Origin: Lytechinus variegatus
Lineage: Eukaryota > Echinodermata > Echinoidea > Temnopleuroida > Toxopneustidae
NCBI RefSeq assembly: GCF_018143015.1
Contig: NC_054740.1
Location: 9,194,140 to 9,258,139 of the forward strand
Direction of reading: 5' to 3'
DNA length: 64,000 nt
The position numbers and the translations under genes are program-made. Positions 22,801-37,800 of this stretch are shown here, piece by piece; the stretch's first letter is position 1, and every line of letters begins with the position of its first letter. Below the pieces are notes generated by a model. It was not told where the DNA came from, did no database searches, and saw nothing but the letters and a program-made list of their open reading frames with translations.

Positions 22801-25800
22801 TGTAAATATTTGATTCATTGATAGTGTCAACTAAAGTATGACAAGTGAAGTATCAATGAAAAGCTGAGCATATGTATATATATATATATGCTCTTTCATT
22901 TTCTGTTTTTTAAGTTCCAGTATGCCTATTATTTGATAACCCCTGAATACTATGCAGTGCTCAGCTCTCTAAATACCCCTTTACCTATGTGTGCTTTGTC
23001 TGACAAATATTGACAGGAAATAATAAAGCAATATTGACTGGCCTCGGGGCGATACGACATATATCGCCCAAACTAGATTTATATCGCCCGAGTCGTAGAC
23101 GAGGGTGATATCAATTTAGTCAGGGCGATATGTCCTTTCGCCCACAGGCCAGTCAATATTGCTATTTTTAACCAAATCAGACATCTAGAGCAAAAATTGT
23201 TAAAATTTAGATATTTCAAATTTTTAGAATGAGAATCTTGTTTTTCATGTTGAGCAGACTAGGCCTCTGAACTTTACCATTGTGACGTAATTGAAATGAC
23301 GCGTTCCTGGCCAGGGACGCAGTATCCAGCTTTATCTCAACTTGATTACCATTATGACGTACATGTGTATAGCACTGCGCGGTTAATCGACGTGTACAAA
23401 AACGCGTAGAGTACCCGGATGTTAGCACTCCTTTTATTGCCCGCTACATTTCCACGCATTTTCTCATTGACTCTCCTGTGCGGGCAATAAATTGGGCCCG
23501 TGGATAAACAATTGGAATGTTATTGACCGGCCATTTGATCCCAGTCTTAAGCAGGCAACAATGTTTCAAAGTTGCCCTGCTCAGATGTCTGATACGGTTA
23601 ATAATACTTTTTAGAGTGTCAAGAGAGGGGAGAATGGAAAGAGAGAGACAGAAAAGGGATGGGAAGAGAGAGAGATAAATAGGAATGGGAGAAAGAGGAT
23701 AAACTGGAATTCAAGAATTTGACAAAGTGTGGTAGTATGTTTGCTTTAATGATGAGTGATTGAATCAAATTAATAAAAGCAACAATAAACCAAAAAACAG
23801 GAACAGAGAAACGGTGCTGTTTGGTCAAATGTTTGGCACTGTTATTGTTATGAAATTTATGAAATTATCAATTTTGCTATCACTGGATTTGTTCCAAAAA
23901 CCTTCAAATTGAGTGTCGGTCAAATTCAACCTTTGCAATGGAATGTCAATAATTTCAATAAAACACATCGCAAATGGGCAAGAAGACATGCTTTATAAGA
24001 CATTTTCCATGTTTACGGCAGTAGATTCATAACTTTAAGGAAAACCAAACGTCAAAGAAAATGTGTTACATAGTTTTACCAAATTTTCTAAAGTTATTAG
24101 TAGGTAACAAACAATGATTTTCACGAAAACAATGTTTCTGTATCCTACAAAGGTTTCTGCATTGAAACCAATGTGAATTAAGATTTTTATAATTAATCAA
24201 ATATGATTCATATTCATATCATCAAATGAAATGTTCAAACCTGTTTTTCTTTTATTCAAACACTTTTTTGATTACACCATTACATTCATAAGTCATTGAT
24301 TCGAAACATAGAACAAATAGGTAATGCTGGCTGCTTTATTTGAAGTTGAACAATGATCATACCATAATACTTTTTTTGCTTGCTTGTTTAGCAAATTAGC
24401 AGATTTTTTTTTGCTACCAAGTAATGAAATCATCATTATCATGAATGGTTTTTGCAAGCGACAAATCCCTGGTACAAGTAAAATGGATCATGATCCCTTT
24501 ATAGACACAAGCCATGCTGTCACCAGTCCTAAAACAGTTTCACAAACTAGGCAAATATAAAGATAACTGAAACTCTTTTTCTCTTTATCCCTTGCAAAAA
24601 ATGTTCATCAACTTTATAAATGGCTTCTTAGTCTTTGTATAAGTCTTCGACAAAATACTAATGCTGTTTATCGACAAACATTTTGTCGACAGTGTACACG
24701 TACCAATAGCAAAGTTTTTTTTACTGAATCTCAACTTCTGGACGGATGAACAGATATAGTAAAGTAAAGAAAAAATATTAACCTGCATAACTATACAGCT
24801 TTGATTGAACAAAAAAAAACCTAGCAAGCACCCCAAAAACAACGTGTTCCTTAGGGTGATTTTCTTTACATTATGTACACTGTACAAAATCACTATGGTT
24901 TCTGTATAGCTGCATTTTATATAATACATGTAGGTAATTGATTACCTGTATCACAATGAGATTATCACAACCAGGACCAGGGGTTGGTTTCACAAAGAGT
25001 TAAGTGTGACTCAGAGTCATGATTAAATGCATACTTGCAGATGAATCGTAATTGATTAATACTCCGTAGCACGCGTCACCTGGGCTCAAATTAACTAATT
25101 CTGTGATGACTTTTATACAGGAAGCAATTGGGAATTAAAGTGCGACTCAAAAAGTCTCACTTAAATCTTTGTGACACACCTCCCTGGTGATAATTTTCAC
25201 AAGTTCATATACTATTTTTGTTTTCTGCTTTGGCTAGCATGTAGACCAAAGAGAGATTTATACTCTATACCAAGGCAACAATGAAAATTCCAAACAGGGT
25301 CCTTTTGAGGAAAAACCCTTTAATCTCCTGGTGACCTAATGAACATAGTCTAATTATTGTTGCTTTCAGATGGTTTTTGGCAGTGGCATTAACTTTTAAT
25401 TGATAAAAATTTCAACAAGAACTCAACTAGAGTGAATAAACAAATGTCAATGTCTCTTACATGCAGGAAACTAGTCCATCTTAGATTATGCCATGGTGTA
25501 ATCCTCTTTGTTTCCATGTGGCATTCTTGAGTTGTTTATTCCGGACTGTCTTTCGGATATCCATCAGCTTCTGACTCATGACTTGCTTGACTTTGAAAGG
25601 TGAAGCTGCAGGGAAACGCTTCTGAACAGCGGCTGGAAGAAGAGAAATTATAATAATGCAATTCAGAAAAATAGGACACAATATTGGTGTTAACTGTCAA
25701 GTATTGAAATAGGAGAAGTTGCTTCTGCTAGATTTCCCTTTTGATCTGTCAACTTGATCAAGCCTGATCAAACGTTTTTTGTAGCTTTGTTGGTCTTGGC

Positions 25801-28800
25801 AAGGTTATAGTTTAAGTTCACTCTACCTACATATTTAAGACTGTGACATCCAAAATATTTAACTAGAGAGTCCGATCATTCTTCATCACAAGATCAATGT
25901 ACATGTAGATTGACCCCAAATTACCTTGAGTGATCTCTGGATTGGAAATCTACAAGTACATGTAGCATTCTCTGGGAAGCTTACCGTGTTCTGCCTGTAA
26001 TATCACAATTGAGGTCACTAAAACTCATAAAAACAACATGGAAGGCAAAGCTGTATAATTTACAAGGGTGGCTTGATAATTGTTCCTGTCTACATTTCAG
26101 GGGCCCGTTGCATAAAACTTTTTACCTGAGAAAACTCAGGTTGTTTTTACCGGAGTTTTTGCCCTGTGCTAAAGTCAATGGCGGAAATCAGACTAACCTT
26201 AGTTTTCAGTTTTTACCAGAGTTTTCTCAGGTAAAAAGTTTTATGCAACAGGCTTCAGGTTGTGATGCAGATTTTTGCCTTAGTGAGAATACAAATCATA
26301 ATCATTGGAGCAAATGAAATGAATGCACTCACAAAACCTTTTTAATTGAAGCGCAAGACAATTTGTTCTTAAGTCAAACCTAGTCCACCAGTGACCCAGA
26401 AGAATAAACTTAGAGTAGTTTCAGGTGGCATTAGAGGGAGGGAATAACAATGGGAGATCTGTGCATCAGACCCTATAAACAATGATTTAGCACAGGTTGA
26501 TGCACTGGTTTCTTTGGTTTATACTCCACCTTGTCTGCTTCTGGAAATGCTCTATTCTATATATTATGCACTTGAGACAAATATGTAAAAGGGTCTTCCC
26601 ATGAAGTTGGGGCACATATTGTGACATTTCAGCATAACTCAATACTAATTAAACATTTTTCATTTGTATAGTCTTGACATAAATTTTTGTATTAAGACTG
26701 TAAATTTGGGGCTACATGTGTTTAGCTTAATTCTTCATTAAGTTATTTAGTAAAACAGTGTACGTATAATGTTGTTTAATGGACATGGTTTCCATGTATT
26801 GGGATATTTACATCTGGTCTTAAAAGTCGAATTATTCCAATTAGACTGACCAAAACTTGAATCAATATGTACATTTACTTGTCAGGTAGCTAAATACGTC
26901 AGATTTCTTTATGCATAGTTACAAAAGTAAATTAAAAAATTGTCACAGTGTCCATGTAACATTGGGAAATGTCACATTTGGTGGACACCGAGTACATTTA
27001 GCATAGTGACAATTTTTTAATTTCCTTTTGAAAAATAAATTGAACTACATGTAAAAGGAAGTCTGAAGTATTTACATATAGAGAATGTGCATATTGTAAC
27101 AAGTGTTGGTCAACCAAATTGCCCTTTTTTTTTAGGACCTGGGGGCCCAGTTTCATAAAGAGTTACAGCTGTTGTAATCTGCCATCATGGCAAGTACCAT
27201 GTCAACAGGGCTCAGCAGCCAATCAAAATCAAGGTTACCATGATATTTGCCATAATGGCAAAGTTACAACAGTTGCAACTCTTTATGAAAGGGGCCCCAG
27301 ATGTAAATATCCCAATGCTACATGGACACTGGTCAGTGAAATGTATGCCATTTAATAAAGCCTACAAAAATAAAATATCTTAGTCTTGAGTTATGCTAAA
27401 ATGACCCAATTCATGCCCAAACTTCATGGAAAGACCCCAAAACATTTCCCCCTATTAATCTGTTCGCTGCTGGATTCGAATTTGAATATGTGTATAGTGA
27501 TAGTTCGTTGAGTGTCCCCCTTAGGACAAATGTTGTGTTTCAACAAACTTACTGATTATGGCATGAACTCTCTTGGGGTCCAGGGCCGGACGCTTGATGG
27601 CATTCTCACTGCCTTTGCCTGTTGCCTTGAAGCCAGTAACAGAGCTGGTACTGAGTTCTTTCATGTTGAACAGGAGCATGACTAATTTCCTGGTGTACTG
27701 GCTGAGTCCTTTGGTTCTCTGCGACAGTTTTAGCTGTTTCCTTGGTAACCAGATGCCTGAGCCTGCAACAAGCTCAACCAGCTGAAGATTGAAAATATGA
27801 TGAAAATTAGGAGATGATCTTGATGGTATGGTCATGAATTCACAATATTTTGCTTTAGCCCCAAGATATGGGAAGAGGGAGTTTACAGGGTGGTGGGAGG
27901 GGGGTAGCAGACTTCCAAATCTGTATTATGATTTTTATCTAGGGGTGTGTTTTTAGGATGGGGGATGCTGGAAGGGGAGCACTAGTTCATTGTTGCTTAT
28001 GGTAAGACATCTTGTCTTATTCTGATTCTGAGTTTATAGTTTTAAGTAAGCATTCACCACGAATTTATGGAAGCATAGAAGTGCCATCCAGATGTACAGA
28101 TAATCATCTTGTCATGTGATCATCCAGTAGAAAAGAAATGACCAGATGACAATATCTCTGATCCCATCATGTCTTCATCCTTTAGGAGAGATGATAAGAT
28201 GACAAGATTCCCAATGGTAGTGTCCTGTAAGCTCACATGGTGTAATTTCTGTAAATTTCTTGATTGTTTTGTTATATTCCTTATTTGTTAATTTCATTGT
28301 TTTGTTTTTTTAGATAGTAAAACATCTGTCAATTCAGCTTTTAAACTGCGATCAAATCTTGAATCATGAATCATGGTGTTAGGAGCTTGTAATGTGACCA
28401 TACGAGCTGATTTTTTTAATAAAGCAATTTAATACAAAGCAATCTCTTCTGAAGGATGTAGACATGAAGAGATGATTATTTGTACATCAAGAGGGCACTT
28501 CTAAGCTACATGTTCTTGTCTCTCACCTTATCCCCATCATGATCATCTTGAGCCGCACCCTTCATCGTAATAGGTTTCATGCGTTGTATTGATGGTGCCG
28601 AAATATTTGCTAGAGTACTATTGGTACTCATGGAAGGGCTTTGGCTCACCCCACTCCGTCCAATCCTGAGACGTTCAGTGATACCATCTGAAACATAGCT
28701 AGCCTGCCACTGAGGGGTCTTTATCTGCCTCTGTCTCACATTGTTCTTTCGCTGGTTGATCTGCGCCGAAGGCCTAGTGTACCCTCTGTTTAATTGGTTG

Positions 28801-31800
28801 ATGGAATTTCCCCCTTGTTTCTCACGTGGAGCAGTCCCAGCTGGTCGGATTTCGACAGGGTGTGGCGGTGCTGGTGGAACGGGCGTTGACTCGGCTAGTG
28901 ACTGAACTCTGACGATGTAAGGGTTATCCATTTCTGACTCTGGTGCTCTAGACTGACTTTGGGCAGGAGTAGTAGTGGACGAGGATGTTCTTGTTAACTG
29001 GTGGCTCACAGAGTTTACTATTGGGGCTCGCCTAGGAGGTTGTCTCTGTGTGACCGGTGTAGATAAGGGAAACCCTTGCATTGACGACATGTTGTGATCA
29101 ACCATACTGGAGAGCTGAGGTTGTGAGATCAAGTCCATGTCTTGAGTCATGGGCAGGGTTTCGATGATTGGCTGGGACACGCGGCTGGAGGGAGTCTGTT
29201 CATTGAGAGATGGTTGGACAATTTGTTTTTTCTGGATGTTGAGTATGGTAGTCTCCAAAATGTTCTTCAAGTCACTCACATCTGAAAATACAGGATTCAT
29301 TAAAAACTTATTATGGAATAATAACACTTTTTGAATTTGACTTGCATCTTTAAAGGAAACTATAGCAAAATTGTGAATGATAAATTTGTTAATCTTGTGA
29401 AGGTTTTATACTAAAGGATACAACAAAACTCCTCATGTAATGCTTGGGAAAGTACTTCCGGAGTCCCCACAATTTTTTTGTTTCATCGAATACCGTCTTC
29501 AAATTATTATGATCTATGATCCTCCTCACATTTCTTTTAAAATTTGCATTGCAAAATAAAGTAGGCTCCTGTGATCCCTGGCAAAAAAAAATATTGTTGG
29601 CAAAAATCTTGATGACAATATAAAGTGGATTATATTTCAGTATTCCTAGCAAAGGTAAGTAGTAATACATGCCATCATGAAACATTGAAGACAGGGCTCG
29701 AATTAATCCAAGGCCTTGATGTCCTGTGGTAATCCTGTGCATATCCCATCGAAAAATACATTTACTATTATCATTAATGTCCTTTATGAATGGATTTGAA
29801 AGACTCAAAAGTGAGCACCACCTTGGCTTTGCCCCTTAGAATTCTTAATGCTATTCCTTCTTACCAACTGCTTTGGCAAGCTTTGTTCTCAGTGCTTCGT
29901 TCTCTCTTTTGACTTTATGGTTCTCCTCCAGCAGTGTGAGCATCTCTTTCTCAACCTCCCAAGGTGGAGGCCTAGAGCCAGACTGCTTCCTAAAGGTCAG
30001 CTGATTTGGCTGTTAGGTAGAATTTAGTATATGCTACATTATTATTTTTTCTCCATGTTTTAGATCCCCCAAACTGGGTAATAATATGCAGGGGCCTTAC
30101 GAGCATGGCTGGTGGGCTTTAGCAAAACATAAACATTTACCAGCTGATTAAGATTCTTGGCCCCTGATATGAGAATGGAGTAACACAGATATATGCCCAT
30201 TTTTGTCTTGCGTGCATAGCAGAGCAAGACTATAGATGCCGCTTTTCGGACTGGCGTTGTCAACATTGAAATCTTAACCAAGGTTAAGTTTTTGAAATGT
30301 CATCATAACTTAGAAAGTATATGGACCTAGTTCATGAAACTTAGACATAAGGGTAATCAAGTATTACTGAAGATCCTAAGCAAGTTTCAGGTCACATGAT
30401 CAAGTTCAAAGGTCAGTTAGGGTCAACAAACTTTGATAATGTTGGGGGTATTTGTGGAATTGTCATCATAACTTTCAAAGTTTATGGATCTAGTTCATGA
30501 AACTTGGACATAAGAGTAACCATGTATCCCTGAATATCCTGGGCGCATTTCAGGTCACATGACCAAGATCAAAGGTCATTTAAGGTCAATGCACTTTGGG
30601 GGTATTTGTTGAATTGGCATGTAGATCATAAAACATAGACATAAGTGTAATCAACTATGTTTTGCACATGTCTTAGGTCACATAATAAGGGTCAAAGGTC
30701 CTGTTGGGTCAAAGAACATAGAATTTCATTATCATATCATCGCACGCACCACGAACCGTCCTCTCTGCGCACTTCGATGCGAAAGTTAAGTGCATTGTAT
30801 CTGTTCCACGAACCGTCCTCTCTGTTCCGTTGCCCACTGTGGCGTAAATAATTAACTTCAAGAAAATATAAAGATACGGGGTGAAACTTTGGAACCTGAA
30901 CTTTTTAACGAAGACACTGGTAAATAATTTGCTCTCCTTGTAGGTGCACTTACTGCTTGTTTAAAAAAAAACTTTTCTTTAAATGCGTTTTCTGCAGAAG
31001 TAACTTTCGCATCGAAGTGGGCGGAGAGGACGGTTCGTGGTGCGTGCGACGATATGAGTGTTTTCTTTTGTGAATAAATATTCAATAGCTGTTTTCAAAG
31101 TCAGCACTGCTGCTATATTGAATCGGGTAATGCAGGCAAGACTGCCAGAGGCGTTCCACTTGTTTGAACTTAAATTCGTATTTGATGAAACTTAAAATTC
31201 ATTCCTTGACACAGCTTCTTATGATCTCTCTTATAAAGTTTGCCCTACTGTAGTATTCTCTTTTACTTAAATAAAAATCGAAATAGTTCTTACTTTTCAT
31301 CCCATCTTGTTGACAATTAGTCTGATTAGAAATGTTGGCATAATGTGATTCAAATTACCTTCCCTAATGAGCTTTGATTGGCCCACAAAACAATGTGATT
31401 GTATGGTTCATACAACATATAAGTAATATTTGATTAGTCAGATTGAGATGAATCAGTCATTTTTAATAGCATTTCCAAATGCTTTTCAAAAACATTTTTG
31501 AAGGACAAGTCCACCCCAACAAAATGTTATTTTGAATAAAAAGAGAAAAATCCAACAAACATATCACTTAAAATTTCATCAAAATCAGATGTAAAATATA
31601 TAGAAAGTTATGACATTTTAAAGTTTCGCTTAATTTCACAAAACAGTTCTATGCACATCCTGGTCGGCATGCAAATGAAGAGACTGATGACATCATCCAC
31701 TCACTATTTCTTTTTTATTTTATTACATGAAATATGAAATATTCTAATTTTCTCCTCATTGTCAAGTGAAACATCAATTAATTCCTCCCTGAACATGTGG

Positions 31801-34800
31801 AATTAGCATTGTTTAATAATGTATGATTTAGTCAACTTAGTCCTTATTGTCAAATCTGTAAAAAATGAAATATTGTAGAATTCAAAAAATAAAAAAGTTG
31901 AAAGAAATAGTGAGTGATGGACATCATAGACTGACTCATTTGCATGACACTAATTTGTGCATATCTGAGTCTGACTGTTTAGAAGAAAATAAACTTTAAA
32001 ATGCCATAACTTTCTTATTTTACAACCGATTTTAAGGAAATTTTCAGCATTATGCTAGTTTGATTTTTCTCTATTCAAATCAACATTTTTTAACCCTTTA
32101 AAGAGGCATATATTATAAGAGTATCTTACATAGTTACTTCATGCCCAAGGATCTTGAATTTCTCAGAAGGTCCATTATCCTGTTACAGTATATGTACATG
32201 TATTAAAAGCCTGTGTATAGCTTTGGTAAAGGGTCAATAATGTGATTGATAATGGAATATCATCTAATATGACAGTCTTACTGAAGCGTAGAGACCGTTA
32301 GATATTTTTCCAACTGCACTTCTCTGAGAAAATTTCAAATATTCAAATCTTGGATATATAGCGCCCTCTCTCGGCGATGCTTGTTTTAAATTTTAAAAAT
32401 GGGCATTCAAGCACTTATCTGATAAATTTAGTGATTAGATATCCAAAAGTTACAAAGAACATATCTTGAAAGTTTCAGCCCATTCCATGATTTGGAATAG
32501 GATTTAATTGAAAGACAAAAACACACAGATATTTTAATTTGATCGGGTGACCCGATCAAGTTAAATTTCCATGTAAAATCGCAAAATTTATCCTGTAAAA
32601 CACATTTTCATTTCATATCCTCCACATCATAACTGTTATAGGGCATATCCATTCATATTAGCTAGCAATGAATTGGAATAGTGATAGGTGCATTTTGGTT
32701 GATTTACCAAAACTATACACATGCATTTAAGAATGAACTCCACTCATTCGACCCCATTCTACCCATTATGTTGCCAGATCATGCAGGACTTTGATTATCC
32801 ATTGTTCACTGACTGCATTCAATGAGTTGAATACTTGACCATATATGGCACTAGACTGCATATACTCTGTATCCATGTTACCACAGTGTAGAGCTGTACT
32901 AATGGGTGTGAAATATGAAGAAATAACAGGATCTCACCTTTTCATCTTCTATAGTATAGACTCCAGACCCATCCTCGCCTCCGTTCATAAAGGCCATCAA
33001 GTCGACCTCCAAAAGAGATTTATCCCCTGTCATTTCAATAGATTCATACAGCATACATGTATGTGACCAGGCATGGCAAAACTCACAAAAAAGTTGTTAG
33101 TAATGAATATTCAATTTAATATCCCCACTGAAAGAGGATTCTCTGATTTAAAATGGTATATAATCCACTATTGAATGATCCTAGCACTCATTACAAAGAG
33201 AAAAACATTTTCTATCAAAGTAACTTTTGACTAGCCTATTAAAAGACAAGTGAGTGCTTTCACACTATTGTACAAATAAGACAGAAGGACGAGCATTAGG
33301 CCTCCTTTAATTTTTCTAGGAGCCATCAAATTAGCTAAAAAAATTCACATCAATTAGACAAGTCCTGTTCATAATTACAGAGAATTATTAATGCAAGAGT
33401 TTATCATATAGTTATTTTTATCTTAGTCAAAATATTTGGAATACCTGTACCTATGTACAGTACATGTACCTGTACCTTAGTTTTCAGAAAAAAGGCAATG
33501 ATCACCTTGTAATAAATATAAAAAGACAAAATAGGGTTCAAATTAAAACTGTCAAAACAGCCTTTTGGGTTTGTTTGGTACATCCATTTTTTTTATTGTA
33601 CAAAGCCAGATCTGACTGATGGGGGGGGGGGCTGGCTATCGGCTGTGTGGATTACCTGCGGATCCAAGCACCTTGCACAAGCGATGCATGCTGCCGACGT
33701 TAGAACCACTCCGAAAGCGATACGTTGCCATGGTGATACGTCCAGTCTCCAAGGCATATCGATAGTCATCTTTGATATCTTCTAGTCCAATTATACTGAA
33801 TTCTTTACTGGTTCCTGGTTCTGTACACGGTCCTGGCATCCACTGGACCAGGTAGAATCCAGAGGACATAGTGGAGGAATTGGTCTAGGTCCAATACTAG
33901 CTTCAATTTTTGGAGATCAAAGAAAACAAAGAAGGTATTAGGTCGAGGTGTAGTTGTGAAAACATGGACATTAAAATTTGGTCAATTCTGATGTTTGTGG
34001 AACAGGTATTTACTATTAAGGTAAAGTAATAAGCAAGATATGCAAGTGTATTGGAATGAAATAATAAAAATCAAATTGCATTTTTACATCTGTGTGACTA
34101 ACTTGTGCTATATCAAAATCGCATGTGTGCCCTTTAATTTGTTAGGTACAGTTTATACTTTAATGTGGAATAACCAGTATCCTCAGCCATTAAAACATGA
34201 ACCTTTAAAAGTGTCATGGTTTCGTCTTTAAAGGGAAAGTCCGCTCCAGAAGAATGTTGATTTGAATCAGTAGAGAGAAATCAAGTCAGCATAACACCGA
34301 AAATTTCATCCCAATCGGATCTAAAATAAGAAAGTTATGACATTTTTAAAGTTCTGCTTGTTTTTCAAAACTCGGTGACATGCAATGTCCCTGACCCATT
34401 ATTTCTTCTTTTGTACAGTTTTGACAAATTACTTGAATGAAACAAAATATCAAAACAATGGTAATTCAACACATTTCACATTTGATGTACAATGAGGAGA
34501 AAATGTATTTTATATTTGATATAATAAAATACAAAATAAATAGTGAGGGGATGATGTCATCAGTCTCCTCATTTGCATACCGACAAGGACTGTAACTGTT
34601 TTGTAAAATTAAGTGAAATTTAAAAATGTCATAACTTATTTACCATACAAGTTTGATGAAATTTTCAGTATTAAGCTTGTTGGATTACTCTCTTTTCATA
34701 ATGCAATAAACTTTTGTTGGAGTGCATGGAGTTGTCCTTTAAGTTTCAGCTTTGAATTCAAGCATATGGGGTAATGTATTTGATCAGCAATGAAAGTAGG

Positions 34801-37800
34801 CACAAATCATTCGTTTTAATTTATGAAACAAAACAAATAGAAATTGCCTTTTGATTTCATGTATATCTATTTTCAAAAGGGAAATAAATGAGCAAAATGT
34901 TGATTCGCTTAATTTACATGTGGTAGGCTAATTAATGATCATGGATATCTCAAAGTATAGCACATTTCATAATACTGCAATATAATATACATCTGATGAA
35001 TATAGCAAATACTTAGTAAAGTCATATGTAAATTAAACAAACCGTAAATTGTAAAAGTAAAAGAAAAAAAGGTCAGTTGACATTCCAAGAATGAAGCTGA
35101 AAGTTTAATTAATAATGTGATTTTTCTATTATTGAAGATACATGTATGCGTTGAAGACCATTATATGTTCCATGAAACAACTACTTTAATGCTATAATTT
35201 CTTCCTCACTCGGCTTAACTTAATTCCCCAGATCTGCTAAAAGCAGAGGACGATTTATAGATACAGGTTTAAGTGAAGCACTACAAAATTATACAATGTT
35301 AATTAATACTTCTAAATTCATGGCTTGCTAAACCCAGCAGTCAAGGCTATAGTAGTTTGCATTACAAGAAAGAGACAGAGAAACACCCGGTAGAAACTAA
35401 TTTCAACTAGAAGGATATGAGGGAAATTAAGTAATTATAGGGTACATTTAGGCCTATACTTAGTTGGTTTTATTAACCAATTGCACACATTCCTATCCTA
35501 TTCCAAAATGCAATCAGCTTTCAAACAACCGATGTTCTTTGAAGAATTTACTGTATAAATTATGCTTCTTCCAACAACATATCAGATCATATTAATACTT
35601 GACAAAGTTTTGATTGCAAACTGTATATACACACACCTCACAGTCACACATTTACTGAGTCAGTACATTAGGCTTACATGTACATGTACAACACACACAC
35701 ATGCAGCAACCTTATGCAGGTACGGGCCTGTACCACTGCATGAACCAATGCATGTGCATATATGACACTATCCAGATACTTTACCTGTGGGCAAATTACT
35801 AAAGAAGGGTGACAGTCACATTCGTTTTAAGTTCCTGAGCTGTATGTAGGTTCCCAGATACAATTACTGCATTAATTCACAATGCTTTGTTTCTGTTGTT
35901 GAAGAAAGTGCAGAGAAAGTGAACTGGTTTGGCAGCATCACTGTGTAATAATCCTCAATCTGAGTTCCATTACAAGAGCACCTTAACAATATCTTGGGGT
36001 ACGGGTTGTGTGTTTGCACTGTGTGTGCATGCATGGCTTTGTTGTGTTGTTCTTGTGTGTATAGGACATGGGCTAGCTGAAAGCAATAACAAAGCACAGT
36101 GTTTTGTACTGGCACACTTGTATGGGTACACACAAAATGCACTGGGTATATCCCATTATCATGACATATGCTTTGCATATAATGTAGAATGTGTATAGGC
36201 CTACATTATGCAATGTGCAGGAAGGTTTATTGGTATACTATAACCTCCCCATTGTGGAGTTGAGTAGATGACTTGGTAATCTCGTTGTGCCCTGATATTC
36301 CCATACCTCGATGAGGGTGGGGGGGGGGGGTAGTAAAGTGATTTGTTTATGCAGCTCCATGGAATAATTTTGCTTGACAAATTTGAATATCATTTTAGGT
36401 CATGAGAGAAAAGCTCTTGATCAGCCAAGTAGCTTTAAAAAATTTGAGCAAATTGTGATGCGATTTCAGGAAAATTATTCCCTAAGCTCTTAGCTTGACA
36501 CTTACTGATCAACTGATCATTACCTAGCTAGTGCTTTACCATGGATGCAGGCCGGATGCATAGGCAGCATATGTACATTGCTCTATGGTGGAAATTTTCG
36601 AGCAAGGAAAAATGAAATAAAGCAAACTAGTTTACAGTCACTTACATTGACAAGAATTTATGTATTTAAAAATAGGAATATTTATATCTATTACACCAAT
36701 TCTTGCTCCAGCTTGAAGAGAATATTATGAAGATATGAGATTAAGATTGTCAAAAAAAGATGTTATTCTGAAGGGATACATGTATGTTTGTGTACAGTAT
36801 ACTAATATACATGTACTATTGATTGTATTGTTTGTATTTAGATCCATACATGAATATTCTACAAAAACAAACTGGTTTTGCCTTATTGTTGTATTTGCTG
36901 TATAGTATAAATTATATATTATGTTATGTTATTAATCATAATATGTGCCTATATTGTATACCAAAACTGCTCTTTCTCAATGTTTCCTCCATAATTTTGA
37001 TAGCTATTAAAAATTAGTTTACATGATGATTAGTAATTATTCAACTTAATTTGAATTTTATTACAATTTTGATATGTGTAAAGTGTGTTTTGCTGTTATT
37101 ATGGATATAAATGGAAATGAAAAGAAAAAGAAATATATATATATACTCTTTGAAATATATGACATATATTCTCGTTCCCTAAATTTCGACAGATTAAAAA
37201 TTACAACATGATTTATGATTTTTCAACTACATGTACTTTTACAATATGTCATGATGATTTTGATATATGTTTATACAAAGTGCATTTAGTTGCTTTTGTG
37301 GATATAAATGAAAATGAATTGAAATGTATATATATTCTTATTCCTTTAATTTAACAGGTATTGAGGGATCTGTTCCACTATGTCCCGCGGATCACCGGGC
37401 CTCAATTTTTCAGCCGTGGATTTGCGGAGCACAAGATCCTCTTGACAAGAGAAGTAGTTTCCATGGTGAGAAATAAACACAAGGATCTGACGAGAGGCAA
37501 AACTCCTTTGCGCACCCTTGCTGAACAAGGTCAGATTCATGGTCACTCTATTCATGTTGGACGGAATAAGTGGAAATTTCATTTAAAAAAAATACATTAT
37601 GTACTCTCTATGAACAATTTTCTTAATAGCTAAAAAAGTTAACAAATATTTTTTTAATGATTTTTCTGTCAATATCTTTTTATTTACATGTACTTCAACT
37701 GTTTATTTAATATACCTGCATGTATGTTTTTTTAAATCATGTAATTATGTTATGTTAATGTTGAAATTTACTTTTTATCTAAACATAGTATCAGTCATAA

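Noticed and set aside
32538-32558. Short palindrome TTGATCGGGTGACCCGATCA
   Set aside because: A single 21-bp palindrome without context; too short to support a claim.
36000-36200. Paired open frames rich in Cys/His (35864-36198)
   Set aside because: They arise from TG/CA-rich simple sequence on both strands.
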